From contig PATE01000139.1 in the NCBI GenBank assembly GCA_002712305.1, positions 1 to 50,614 on the forward strand: DNA of 50,614 bases, written 5' to 3'. Positions 1 to 9,000 of the stretch are shown here, in pieces. This stretch comes from Gemmatimonadota bacterium. GTDB lineage: Bacteria; Latescibacterota; UBA2968; UBA8231. The notes below the pieces were generated by a model that made no database searches, was not told the origin of the DNA, and worked only from the letters and a program-made list of their open reading frames with translations. The position numbers and the translations under genes were made by a program. Numbering within the stretch: position 1 is the first letter of the stretch; each line of letters begins with the position of its first letter.

Positions 1-501
1 CAGGGCCATCTCCCCCCCGGGCAGTTTGATGTCCCCTCCACGCCGGTGAAAGATCTTGTCATCTGGCAGCTCCAGCGGCCCGCTCATCTCCACCCCGAGG
101 GTATCGCCCCCGATGTACGGCGGCTTCATGTAAGCTCGCCCCACCTGCATCCCCATCCTCAGTCGATGTTCCCCCAGTAGCTGCGCGTGCGCACGGTATA
201 TCCGCTCGTTCTGGCAGATCTGCCACTGCAACGCCCGGGTGGCAGCAAACTCGGGCGTGGGGTCGAAGGTCAAAAAGCCATCATGGTGGTCGGACCGACC
301 GTGGGGCTGCGGGTATTCACGCGGGTACCATGTAGCGGGGTTGTCTGGGTCTTGGCGCAGCTGCCGAAAGATGGCGCCGACTAGCTGCGCGCACTGCTCA
401 GGGGGCACGGCGGCTTCCAGGATTATCCAGCCGCGCTCTCGCCACATCGCGATCTCGTCCTCCGAGAACTCGGCTATTCGTGTTCTTTCGATTTCGCTCA
501 C
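1..501 (-). CDS. PhyH-like Fe(II)/2-oxoglutarate oxygenase, 3' end cut by window edge
   Basis: The 167 visible codons read as the N-terminal part of a phytanoyl-CoA dioxygenase-family protein. The opening stretch (FSEDEIAMWRERGWIILEAA) has the classic PhyH entry, a helix followed by the 'G-W/Y-hydrophobic' strand and a 'VPPEQC' turn. A later HHDGF segment and 'GRAYMKPP' also suit the family, but the HxD...H iron triad cannot be judged because the C-terminal half lies beyond base 1. GTG at 501 is chosen because a GGAG (513-516) sits 11 nt upstream; a GTG at 510 is the alternative. Such enzymes hydroxylate small molecules using 2-oxoglutarate; the substrate is unknown. It follows two minus-strand catabolic genes. 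Confidence 0.6.
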   Translation of the reverse strand, partial: MSEIERTRIAEFSEDEIAMWRERGWIILEAAVPPEQCAQLVGAIFRQLRQDPDNPATWYPREYPQPHGRSDHHDGFLTFDPTPEFAATRALQWQICQNERIYRAHAQLLGEHRLRMGMQVGRAYMKPPYIGGDTLGVEMSGPLELPDDKIFHRRGGDIKLPGGEMAL

Positions 502-671
502 GGAGCACACGTCTCCGAATCAGAGATGAGAAACCTGCCGCCGCGAAGTATGGTAAAAGGTTGGTGCGTCGTCGAGAAATAGGTGCGTTTGCGTTGGGGA
601 TGTAGACGTGCAATATCCAGCCACCCCGCGTCGCCGCTTACCGACGACACCAAGGCATCGGCGGCTAACCG
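502..671. other. intergenic, no feature seen
   Basis: This 170-nt spacer separates the broken M14 peptidase gene from the PhyH-like gene. I see no convincing promoter, RNA or hairpin terminator in it. Confidence 0.5.
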
Positions 672-1746
672 TTACTCTTCGTCGTGCGCGATCATTGCTG
701 CCAGAAAAATGTCCGCGCCCAGTTTCTTGATTTCTTTCGGCAGACGGCCTTGCCAGGGAAGTTCGGTAAAGACGGCTGTGCTGTTGAAGTGCGTATGACA
801 ATAGTGCCTGAGCGTTGCTTCTCCGGACCGGTGAATCGAACCGTCCATGAGACCGAACCCTTTCGTCCTGATCGACGAGCAGATCGAGCATTTTGATGCC
901 CAGCGCATTGTCGAAGACGCCGAGCCATAACGTGTGCATGAGGTAGCAATGATGGCTGATGAAGACGGCCGGCTTGAGGGACATAATCTCGTCGCGGATG
1001 GCCTCTATCGTGGGATCGTTCGATGAGAGTCCTCCGGGCACCAAGTCGTGCTCGTCAATCGGACCGGACTTGGTCAGCTTGAGACCGTTTTCGGTTCCGT
1101 CAGGATTGGCCACCGGCACAAGGTGAAAGGCATACCGCTCGAAGAGGGGTTCGGGGCGCGCGGGCTCAACAGAAGCTCCGCTGCACCGTCAACGGCAAAC
1201 GAGCCTGATGGCTCCGTCGCGTGGAATCGGCCGAATACCGTTACGTTCTCTTTTTTTCGTGCGCCGCCCGGCCGTTCGATCGTCAGACATCTGATATCGC
1301 GGCCCTCCGCGGTAACGCCGATGACCCGTGAACTGCACATGGTGCTCTGGCGGTGAGCCTTCTGTATCATGCGGTCAGCGTCTTCATTGGTGTACCACGG
1401 GAAGGCCCCGAAATACGAATCACCAGCAGGTACCTCGAACTGGTAGGTTGTCGCCACGGTGTCGATCTGCCCGGTGATGGCTCTGAAACTGCCGTTCCGC
1501 TCCACATACCCAACCGTGCGAAGGCCCATCCAACGCGACTCGGCCCAAATCAGACGAATGGTGACTTTTAGCGCTGCGCCCGGATTGTGCACACGTAGCC
1601 AGGTGGGATTCTGGTTGTTGTCGTGTTTCCTCGCCGTAATTTCTTTGTCGCACGGTCCAGGATACCGGCCCCGTACGCCGTATCGTCACAGTCCCGCCGA
1701 TGGAATCAGAGAGTTCGACCTTCCGATCAGATTCTGGTTTGGACAT
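672..1746 (-). pseudogene. M14 zinc carboxypeptidase-like gene with three frame breaks
   Basis: Joining three reading frames gives one protein of about 355 residues of the M14 metallocarboxypeptidase type. Visible hallmarks are the zinc ligand pair H-x-x-E in GRFHATEPSGS, the VPVANPDGT motif, a FISHH segment likely holding the third ligand, and a C-terminal FTELPW block carrying the probable catalytic Glu. Frame breaks are inferred near 1645-1652, at the GGGG run 1146-1149 (one base appears missing) and at 858-863 (one base appears extra, in a CCC or TTT run). ATG 1746 follows the hydrolase stop by 10 nt, so the two look co-transcribed. The gene is either a decaying pseudogene or an intact gene with indel errors; the homopolymer positions allow both. 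Substrate is unknown. Confidence 0.7.
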
Positions 1747-1756
1747 GATCAAGCAA

Positions 1757-2601
1757 TCATTCGGGGTATGTTGCAGGCGATGGTTCTGCCAGCGCTTTTC
1801 TCAGGAAGGCAAGGACCAACTCCTTAGAGTTCGCAGGGCCGACGTGTCCTCCAGATTCGGAAAGCTCGATCTCTGCTTCGGCGCCCGCTTCTCTCAGTGC
1901 TGCATGCATGTCTCGTGACTGCATCCATGGGACGAGCGGATCATCCTTGCTGTGAATCAGGAGGATGGGCGGCACCGTGGACGTAATGTGGTTGATCGCT
2001 GAGGCCCGCAGCCAGCTTTCGTCGGTCGTCGAGAAAGGCGCCCCAATCCACTCGGCATTTGACTTGAGCTTCCGGTCCACCTCGGGCTGAGCCAACACCT
2101 GCTCTTGCGTCTCGAAACGTGCGACGAAGTCGTAGACACCGGCAATCGCCGCTGCCGCCTGTACGCGGCTTGAAGCCCTGGATGACCGCAGTCGCCCTCA
2201 AACTCCCCCATGCCACCGGTAACAGCCAGCAACACGGCCAATCCGCCTGCGGACCGCCCTACCGCCGCAATTCTGTCGGGGTCAATACCGTATTCGCCGC
2301 TGATGCTTCGCACGAAGCGAACCGCAGCTTTTGCGTCCGAAATCGTCTCCCGGCAGGTGTGATGCGGCCGCCCACGATAGGCGATGAGGGCAGCCGCAAA
2401 TCCGTTCACCACAAGGGATACGGCGAAGTGACGGAATCGCTGCCCGTCTTGGGCCAGGAATCCCCCGCCGGCGATGACCATGACGCAAGGAACAGTTCTG
2501 GCGGTTGCCGGCGGGAGGAACAGGTCAAGCTTGAGCAACGGGTCTGCACTGGAATAGCTAAGCCCCTCATGCAGCACACATTGCGAACGTGATTGTGTCA
2601 T
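1757..2601 (-). pseudogene. alpha/beta hydrolase (BD-FAE / Aes-like esterase) with one frame break
   Basis: The product would be a serine esterase of about 280 residues. It shows an oxyanion-hole AGGGF motif, the nucleophile elbow GRSAGG, an acid in SKDDPLVPW and a late GGH histidine, the normal order for this family. The frame changes after EGDCGHPG: restoring one base at the CCC run 2176-2178 reads on into SSRVQAAAAIAGVYDF, exactly the continuation expected for this family. ATG 2601 has AAGGA nine bases upstream. The gene leads directly into the M14-like gene (10-nt gap), suggesting a small ester- or peptide-degrading operon. Whether the single-base loss is real cannot be told from the sequence. 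Confidence 0.75.
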
Positions 2602-2684
2602 GTCTTCACATCCTTCTGTGGCCGAGGCCGTGAGAGCCAGCCAAGGGAAGCAGTGTCACCAGTTATCCCTTCATCATAGACGTT

Positions 2685-3275
2685 TCAGGCGTTGAGTTTT
2701 CCCTTTGCCACGGCTCGGTCGATCAGTTGAGAGGCGAATTCCCACAGGCGTGGCGCGCCTTCCTGAATGTGCTGATTGCGCTTCACGACCTGATCGCGCC
2801 GGATCCCATGTTTCAGCCAGGCTGCCCCGTCTCCGTGGAAATTGAGCATGAGAGGCTGTAGGCGATCCAGGGCCGCCGCGTAGCGGGCGTCATCCGATTC
2901 GCGTGCCTCGAACTCGTCCCACAGTCCGCGCAGCTTGAGCGCCTGATCATCGGGCAGGATTCCGAACAGTTTCGCCGCCGCCGCCTGCTCGCGTTCCTCC
3001 TTGTCCTCGTGCCCCGCCTCGTCATAGGCGAAGGTGTCACCTGCGAGGATCTCAACGATATCGTGGATGATGTGCATCGTCAGCACGCGGAGCAGGTCCA
3101 CGTCGCCCTTTGCGTGTTCCGCCAGCACGATCGCCATCAGGGCCAGGTGCCAGGAGTGTTCGGCATCGTTCTCCTGTCGACCATCGGCCGGCAACGTCGT
3201 TTGACGGGTCACATGTTTCAGGTCTTCGGCGGCCAGAACGAAATCAAGTTGCAACTGGAGACGGTCTTCACTCAC
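2685..3275 (-). CDS. HD-domain phosphohydrolase (YfbR/HDDC2-like)
   Basis: This 196-residue protein is an HD-superfamily metal phosphohydrolase similar to the 5'-deoxynucleotidase YfbR/HDDC2 group. The metal-binding pattern is visible as an early H in NDAEHSWHLA, then MHIIHDIVEILAGDTFAYD (the HD pair followed by E and GD), with a later acidic helix. GTG 3275 is preferred over longer ATG starts (3320, 3344) because a perfect AAGGAG (3285-3290) lies nine bases upstream and because family members start just before the 'DRLQLQLDFVL' helix. Likely role is removal of phosphate from dNMPs or related nucleotides in the cytosol. It is intact, unlike its two downstream neighbours. Confidence 0.85.
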   Translation of the reverse strand: MSEDRLQLQLDFVLAAEDLKHVTRQTTLPADGRQENDAEHSWHLALMAIVLAEHAKGDVDLLRVLTMHIIHDIVEILAGDTFAYDEAGHEDKEEREQAAAAKLFGILPDDQALKLRGLWDEFEARESDDARYAAALDRLQPLMLNFHGDGAAWLKHGIRRDQVVKRNQHIQEGAPRLWEFASQLIDRAVAKGKLNA

Positions 3276-3486
3276 GGAGGGCAGCTCCTTGGTCGGTAAT
3301 GGGTCGTGGAAGTTGGCCATAGGTACCGACCGGGATCGGCTCATGTCAACGAAGTACGATTCGAACCCCTGGCCCACACCCGGACCTGCGTCTTCTCGGC
3401 GCGGTGGGGCCTGTCTATACTGGTGTTGATCAACTGAGGCGATCCACGTAGAAAAATCCATTGGCCATATCGAGGAAGCCCGCGTC
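3276..3486. other. divergent intergenic spacer between HD gene and sulfatase
   Basis: This 211-nt spacer must hold the promoters for both divergent genes. A TATACT at 3415-3420 resembles a -10 element on the plus strand, but the hexamer 17 nt upstream (TTCTCG) is a poor -35 match, so I do not call a promoter. Confidence 0.4.
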
Positions 3487-4989
3487 ATGAAAGCCATCGT
3501 CGTCATGTTCGACTCGTTGAACCGGCATTTCCTGCCGACCTACGGCTGTGACTGGACCCACGCGCCAAACTTCAAGCGACTGGCGCAGCGCACGGTGACC
3601 TTCGACAACTCCTACGTCTGCTCCATGCCATGTATGCCCGCTCGACGCGACTTCCACACGGCGCGACCCAATTTCCTTCACCGTTCCTGGGGCCCTCTGG
3701 AACCTTTCGATGACTCCGTGCCCAAAATGCTGTCACAGTCGGGGATCAGCAGTCACATGATCACCGACCACCAGCACTATTGGGAGGCCGGCGGAGCCAC
3801 ATACCACACCAGCTATGACACATGGCAGTTTCATCGGGGGCAGGAAGGCGACGCCTGGATAGGACAGGTGAACGATCCGCCCGTGAGTGATGCGATCGGT
3901 CGCAATGCCGATGGCGCACGTGCTAGTCGGCAGGATCGCGTGAACCGGCAGTTCATGCAGCGGGAGATCGACCAGCCACAAGCCAAGACCTTCGAGGCTG
4001 GCATCGATTTCATCCGCCGCAACCACGACGCCGACAACTGGTTTCTCCATCTGGAGACCTTCGACCCCCACGAGCCCTTCTTCACCCAGCAGCAGTTCAA
4101 GGAGCTCTATCCGGATCACTACGACGACTACGATGGTCCGCTGCACGATTGGCCCCCCTATGATCGTGTGACGGAAACACCGGAGCAGGTCGAGCACATG
4201 CGCTATGAATACGCGGCCCTGCTGAGCATGTGTGACAAGAAACTCGGGGACGTTCTGGACCTGATGGACGAAAAGAATCTGTGGGAGGACACGATGCTCG
4301 TCGTCTGGACGGATCACGGATTCCTGCTCAGCGAGCACGACGTGTGGGCAAAGTGCTGGGTCCCCTTCTACAACGAGGTCGCCCACACACCCTTCTTTGT
4401 GTGGGATCCGCGCAGTGGCAAGGCCGGTGAGAGACGGCAGTCATTGGTGCAGCCGGCCATCGACCTGGGCCCGACCTTGCTGGGTCTGTTTGATCAGCCC
4501 CCCACAAAGGACATGCTCGGGCGTGACCTGGCAGCCACGATCGAGTCAGATGCGCAGATTCGCGAAGCCGCGATCTTCGGCCAGCACGGGCACCAGGTGA
4601 ATGTGACCGACGGCCGCTACGTCTATATGCGAGGGCCTGCCCGCGAAGACAATCGTCCCCTCTTCGACTACACCCTGATGCCGACTCACATGCGTGCCCC
4701 CTTCGGCGTGGACGAGCTGAAGGGTGTGGCACTGGCAGATCCCTTCTCGTTCACGAAGGACTGCCAGACCCTGCGCATCGGCGGCGACACGGGAGAGGAG
4801 TTCACCTTCCTCAGTCGTGTCTACAAGTATGGCAGCAGTCTCTACGATTTAGAGAACGATCCGCAGCAGTTGTCACCGATCGAGGATGCGGCGATCACCC
4901 AGAAAATGGTCGCCTCCATGACCGAACTGATGGCCGCCTGCGACACGCCCGTCGAGCAATACGAGCGCCTGGACCTCGACGCGCCATGA
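3487..4989 (+). CDS. sulfatase, Cys-type (formylglycine-dependent)
   Basis: This 500-residue protein is an alkaline-phosphatase-superfamily sulfatase that hydrolyses sulfate esters, probably of glycans. The active-site signature C-x-P-x-R is present as C49-M-P-A-R53, so C49 would be oxidised to formylglycine. Metal-site residues appear in the N-terminal MFDSLNR block and in the VVWTDHGFLLSEHD block (about residue 275). There is no signal peptide, so it appears cytoplasmic or exported by an unseen route. ATG 3487 has GAGGA ten bases upstream. A dehydrogenase follows after 48 nt on the same strand. The anaerobic-type maturase able to install formylglycine is encoded at 22813-24147, about 18 kb away. 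The exact substrate cannot be inferred. Confidence 0.92.
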   Translation: MKAIVVMFDSLNRHFLPTYGCDWTHAPNFKRLAQRTVTFDNSYVCSMPCMPARRDFHTARPNFLHRSWGPLEPFDDSVPKMLSQSGISSHMITDHQHYWEAGGATYHTSYDTWQFHRGQEGDAWIGQVNDPPVSDAIGRNADGARASRQDRVNRQFMQREIDQPQAKTFEAGIDFIRRNHDADNWFLHLETFDPHEPFFTQQQFKELYPDHYDDYDGPLHDWPPYDRVTETPEQVEHMRYEYAALLSMCDKKLGDVLDLMDEKNLWEDTMLVVWTDHGFLLSEHDVWAKCWVPFYNEVAHTPFFVWDPRSGKAGERRQSLVQPAIDLGPTLLGLFDQPPTKDMLGRDLAATIESDAQIREAAIFGQHGHQVNVTDGRYVYMRGPAREDNRPLFDYTLMPTHMRAPFGVDELKGVALADPFSFTKDCQTLRIGGDTGEEFTFLSRVYKYGSSLYDLENDPQQLSPIEDAAITQKMVASMTELMAACDTPVEQYERLDLDAP

Positions 4990-5037
4990 TGCCTGCTTCT
5001 GGCCCCTTTGGGACCTGAGCCGTACAATCTGAGACAT

Positions 5038-6063
5038 ATGACACAACATACGGTTGTCCTTATTGCCGGCGACGGCATCGGTCCCGAAGTCACGCAGGCG
5101 GTACAACGCATCCTTGAAGCGGCGAAAGCACCCGTGGTCTGGGAGGAACATCCCGCCGGACTTGCTGCTCTGGAACGTGACCTCGATGTGCTGCCCGAAT
5201 CCACCATCGAAGCGATCCGTCATTACGGAATCGCCCTCAAAGGCCCGTGCACGACACCGGTGGGCAAGGGCTTTTCCTCCGTCAACGTGCAGTTGCGCAA
5301 GCAGCTGGATCTCTACGCCGCCGTGCGTCCCGTGCGCACGCTGCCGGGCGTAGAGACACGATTCGAGGATGTGGATCTCGTCATCATCCGGGAAAACACA
5401 GAAGGGTTGTACTCCGGTGTGGAAAACGAGGTGACGCCGGGTGTCGTGATGAGCATGAAGGTCGCCTCGGATCGCGGCTGCCGACGAATCGCTCACTGGG
5501 CATTCCGTTATGCCACCCAACGACGTCGCGAGAAGATCACCGTCTTCCACAAGGCCAACATCATGAAGCTGACCGATGGTCTCTTCATTCGCATGGCGGC
5601 AGAGGAACATCAGCGCGAGTATCCGAACATCGGATATCAGGAAGCGATCATCGATGCGGGGTGCATGCGGCTCGTGCAGGATCCGTCACAATTCGACGTA
5701 TTGCTGCTGGAAAATCTCTATGGGGATGTGGTCAGCGATCTGTGCGCTGGTCTCGTAGGGGGTCTGGGCGTCGTGCCCGGCGCCAACATCGGCGAAACAC
5801 AGGCTGTGTTCGAAGCCGTGCACGGATCGGCCCCGGACATTGCCGGCAAGGGGGTGGCCAATCCGCTGGCCCTGCTCATGTCGGCGGTGATGATGCTGAA
5901 CTATCTGGCCGACAACCGCAATGACGACGCCTGTCGCTCGTGCGCCGTAAAGATTCGTGATGCCTACGATCAGGCGCTGACCGATGGCTGCAAGACGGGT
6001 GATTTGCGGGGCGAATTGGGGACGAACGAGTTCGCCGATGCGGTGATCGAACGATTGAGCTAA
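5038..6063 (+). CDS. NAD-type isocitrate/3-isopropylmalate dehydrogenase family
   Basis: The 341-residue product belongs to the beta-decarboxylating dehydrogenase family. It opens with VVLIAGDGIGPEV and shows the substrate loop SSVNVQLRKQLDLYAAVRP, the catalytic Tyr in RENTEGLYSG, Lys in HKANIMKLTDGLF, the metal Asp residues in LYGDVVSDL and the NAD-site block HGSAPDIAGKGVANP. The S-x-N-x-x-L-R loop and 'YSGVENEVTPGVV' resemble NAD-dependent isocitrate dehydrogenase more than LeuB, so TCA-cycle isocitrate oxidation is the best guess; homoisocitrate or tartrate dehydrogenases are alternatives. ATG 5038 is chosen over an in-frame ATG at 5008 because MTQHTVVLIAGDG is the normal family start. No leu genes are nearby, which also argues against LeuB. 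Confidence 0.88.
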   Translation: MTQHTVVLIAGDGIGPEVTQAVQRILEAAKAPVVWEEHPAGLAALERDLDVLPESTIEAIRHYGIALKGPCTTPVGKGFSSVNVQLRKQLDLYAAVRPVRTLPGVETRFEDVDLVIIRENTEGLYSGVENEVTPGVVMSMKVASDRGCRRIAHWAFRYATQRRREKITVFHKANIMKLTDGLFIRMAAEEHQREYPNIGYQEAIIDAGCMRLVQDPSQFDVLLLENLYGDVVSDLCAGLVGGLGVVPGANIGETQAVFEAVHGSAPDIAGKGVANPLALLMSAVMMLNYLADNRNDDACRSCAVKIRDAYDQALTDGCKTGDLRGELGTNEFADAVIERLS

Positions 6064-6066
6064 GTG

Positions 6067-6084
6067 GGTGCGCCTCAGCGCACC
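6067..6084. terminator. hairpin between convergent genes, possible terminator
   Basis: GGTGCGC (6067-6073) and GCGCACC (6078-6084) form a perfect 7-bp stem with a CTCA loop, straddling the convergent gene ends at 6063 and 6075. There is no T tract on either side, so intrinsic termination is uncertain. Confidence 0.4.
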
Positions 6085-9000
6085 ATCGTCATCTTGCCCG
6101 TCGCCAGATCGTCTCCCACTCGAACACGATAGAAGTAGACGCCGGTCCCGAGGGAGCGACCCAGTTCATCACGGCCATCCCACACGGCCTCATGGAAGCC
6201 GGGCAGCAATGGTTCATCGAGCAGCTGGCGAATCCTCTGTCCCAGCGCATTGAAGATATTCATCGACACCGCAACAGGCACGAAGTCACCAGTCGCGGGA
6301 ATGTCGAAGTGAATCTGGGTCGTGGGGTTGAAGGGATTCGGATAGTTGCTGCCGAGGCTGAAGGTGCGCGGTGCGGCCAGGCTGCGTGGCTCACCGACCA
6401 TTTCGATGGAGTTCGAGGAGTAGTCGGCTGCCATGAGCCGTCCCCCGGAGATTCTGAGAGAGGATGGAAAGCCGTCCTCATGCAATTCCACCCGCAGGCG
6501 AAGCAGCTCTCCAGAGCCCTCTGCGGCCCAGCCCTTGCCGAGGCGCGCCGCGGCAACACGAAGCTGATCGGTCTGTAGCTGGTGCCGGGAGAACCACCCG
6601 TCTGGATTGGCACGGAAGACCCCCCCGACATCGACATTCTCACCGTCGATGATGGTGACCTCGTAGGGATCGTAATCCACCTGTAGTTCGTAGCCGGCCA
6701 GATCACGTGCGTCCTGCACGGCGACGACGAGATCGATCAGTTCACCGGCTCGCCAGTGTGTTCCTTCACGGCCCGGGGCCTGAATCGTGACACTCGCCTC
6801 AGTCGCGGCGCTTGCAGGACGAAAGACGGGCGGTGCACCAAAGCCCGTGAGATTCGAGATGTTCGACGATGTCACGGTCAGATCCTCGACACCCACTCGG
6901 CCGTCGTTGTTGATATCGGACTCCTGAAAGCGATCCACGGCCGGATTGCTCCCCCATGCCGCATCGATAGCATTCACATCGTCTTCGTCGATTTCATTGT
7001 CTCCTGTTACATCGCCTGCGAGCAGGACCCGTCCGTCTTGATCCAGAAGGAGGGACGGATCACCTCGTAGGTCGGATGCGAACAGGCGAGCACCTGTCAG
7101 TTGGATCGTCTCACCGCCTCGAATCGTCAGTGTGTCCGTTCGCCCGCTGAGATGGCTCGAATCCTTCACGGTCAGCACGTAACGCCCTGGTGGGATCTCT
7201 TCCAGCACGAGTGATCCGGAAGCCGTGGTCTGCACTTCAACCGTATCGGCCGTACCCACGGCATCGTCGTTTGCGGTGCGGAACGATGTATCCACGATGT
7301 CCACGGTGCTGCCGGGCAGTCGCAGATGGACATCCAGAAGCGTGGCGTGATCTCCGGAACCGATGGGCGGCGCTCGACCTTCGAGGAGGACCGTCGACAG
7401 AATCCGCCCTCGCGGAACGGCCTCGATCTGTGCATTGCGTGTCGACATCCCGTTGCTTGCCTTTAGGGGGACACTGCTGCCCGAAAGACTCAGGCTCGCC
7501 TCGTCCGTGTCGTAGCGGAGCGAGTTGAGCCCCGAGAAACCGGACTTCACAACCACCGAGAAGGAGGCAAGGCGCTTGGGCTCTTCTTCAGTGCCGATGA
7601 TCTCACCGCCGAGATCCTGCTTCGTGTAGCGGATCAGTCCACCGATGGTCGTGTCCTCGATCACGGTTCCTGCAGTAAAGACCTCTCCCGCGTCCGTAAA
7701 GGGACTTGTCGGATTCACCACGTCGAACAGGCTTGAACTGATGGGGAGGATGGCACTGACCACCTCTGCCGTCAGCCCACTCGACTGCACGAGCACATCA
7801 AAGGTCAGTGTGTCTCCGACACTCGCGCGCAGGCGATTGGGACTCAGCGCCAGATTCGGTGACGTGCCCTGCGACGAGGTCACGACCAGCTCGTTCACTG
7901 ACGAACTGACCCGACCCGTCGTGTTGTCGGCGAAGGTCGCGTCAGCACTGATGCCCGCATAAAGGGTGTAGGTTCCCTGCGCGAGTGAGAAGGTGGGGGT
8001 GCGCGTGTCCCAGCGGAACGTATTACTGCTGTCCTCTCGAATGTTCTGGATCGTACCCGATGCCGTGCCGTCACTGGAGGTCACCAGCAGCACGTTGTCC
8101 GTGCCACCTGCACCAATCAGATCCGTTTCCAGCGTGTTCAGCGCGGTGTACGTGTCGATGCGGGACGCGTACAATCTGATATAGGCATCATCGTTCCCCG
8201 CGGCATCATCCACCATGTAGTCATCCCACGTGAGACGCACGATATCGCCCTGGCTGATCTGGGGCAGGCTCGACTTCATCAGGATATAGGGACTGTGGTT
8301 GATAACCAGAGAGCCACCGAGACTCACCCGCTCATTGCCATTGCCATCATCAAGCACAGCATACAACCAGACACGGACACCACTTTCTGGCATCTCATTT
8401 GGAGGATTGCGCAGGTCCCATGTATAGAAATCACCAGCCCCCTCGCCGTCTTCACTCAGTCCGTCGATGATGAGGCCCCCATCCCCGTCACCTGTCTTGA
8501 GCAGGTCCGTGCGGTCGGTGCCGCTATAGTTCTTGGTCGCCGGGTCGACGGTGGTAAAGTAGAAAGCGATCGTCGCGTCGTCATCGAGGTCGGCATCTCC
8601 TGGACCCTTCTGCCATTGCAGTGTGTAAATGGGTTGAGACCCGGAGTCGATCTCACGCTGGGTATTGCGCGAGGGTTCATAGAACGTGAACTGGGGCGAG
8701 TGACGCACCACGACACGATTCCTCGATGTCCCGACTGTGACGGAGGTCGAGTCGCTCGCCACGGCGTAGAGATAGTAGGCACCCTGAGGAATCAGCGGAG
8801 ACTTGATGTCCCAGTCGTATTCGCGATCATGGCCAGAGAGCGTGGTCGAAGATGTAATCTGCGTGCCCCGTACGCCTGACAGGCTTTTGCCGAGGACGAA
8901 TGTCTGAATCGGATACGAGCCAGACGCCGAGACAGAACTGATACCGGTGACGGCGGCGTAGAACAGCTGAACGCGGGCCTCTGAATCGTTGTCGACGACG

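Noticed and set aside
5038-6063. leuB assignment
   Set aside because: The S-x-N-x-x-L-R substrate loop favours NAD-isocitrate dehydrogenase and no leucine genes are adjacent, so no symbol was given.
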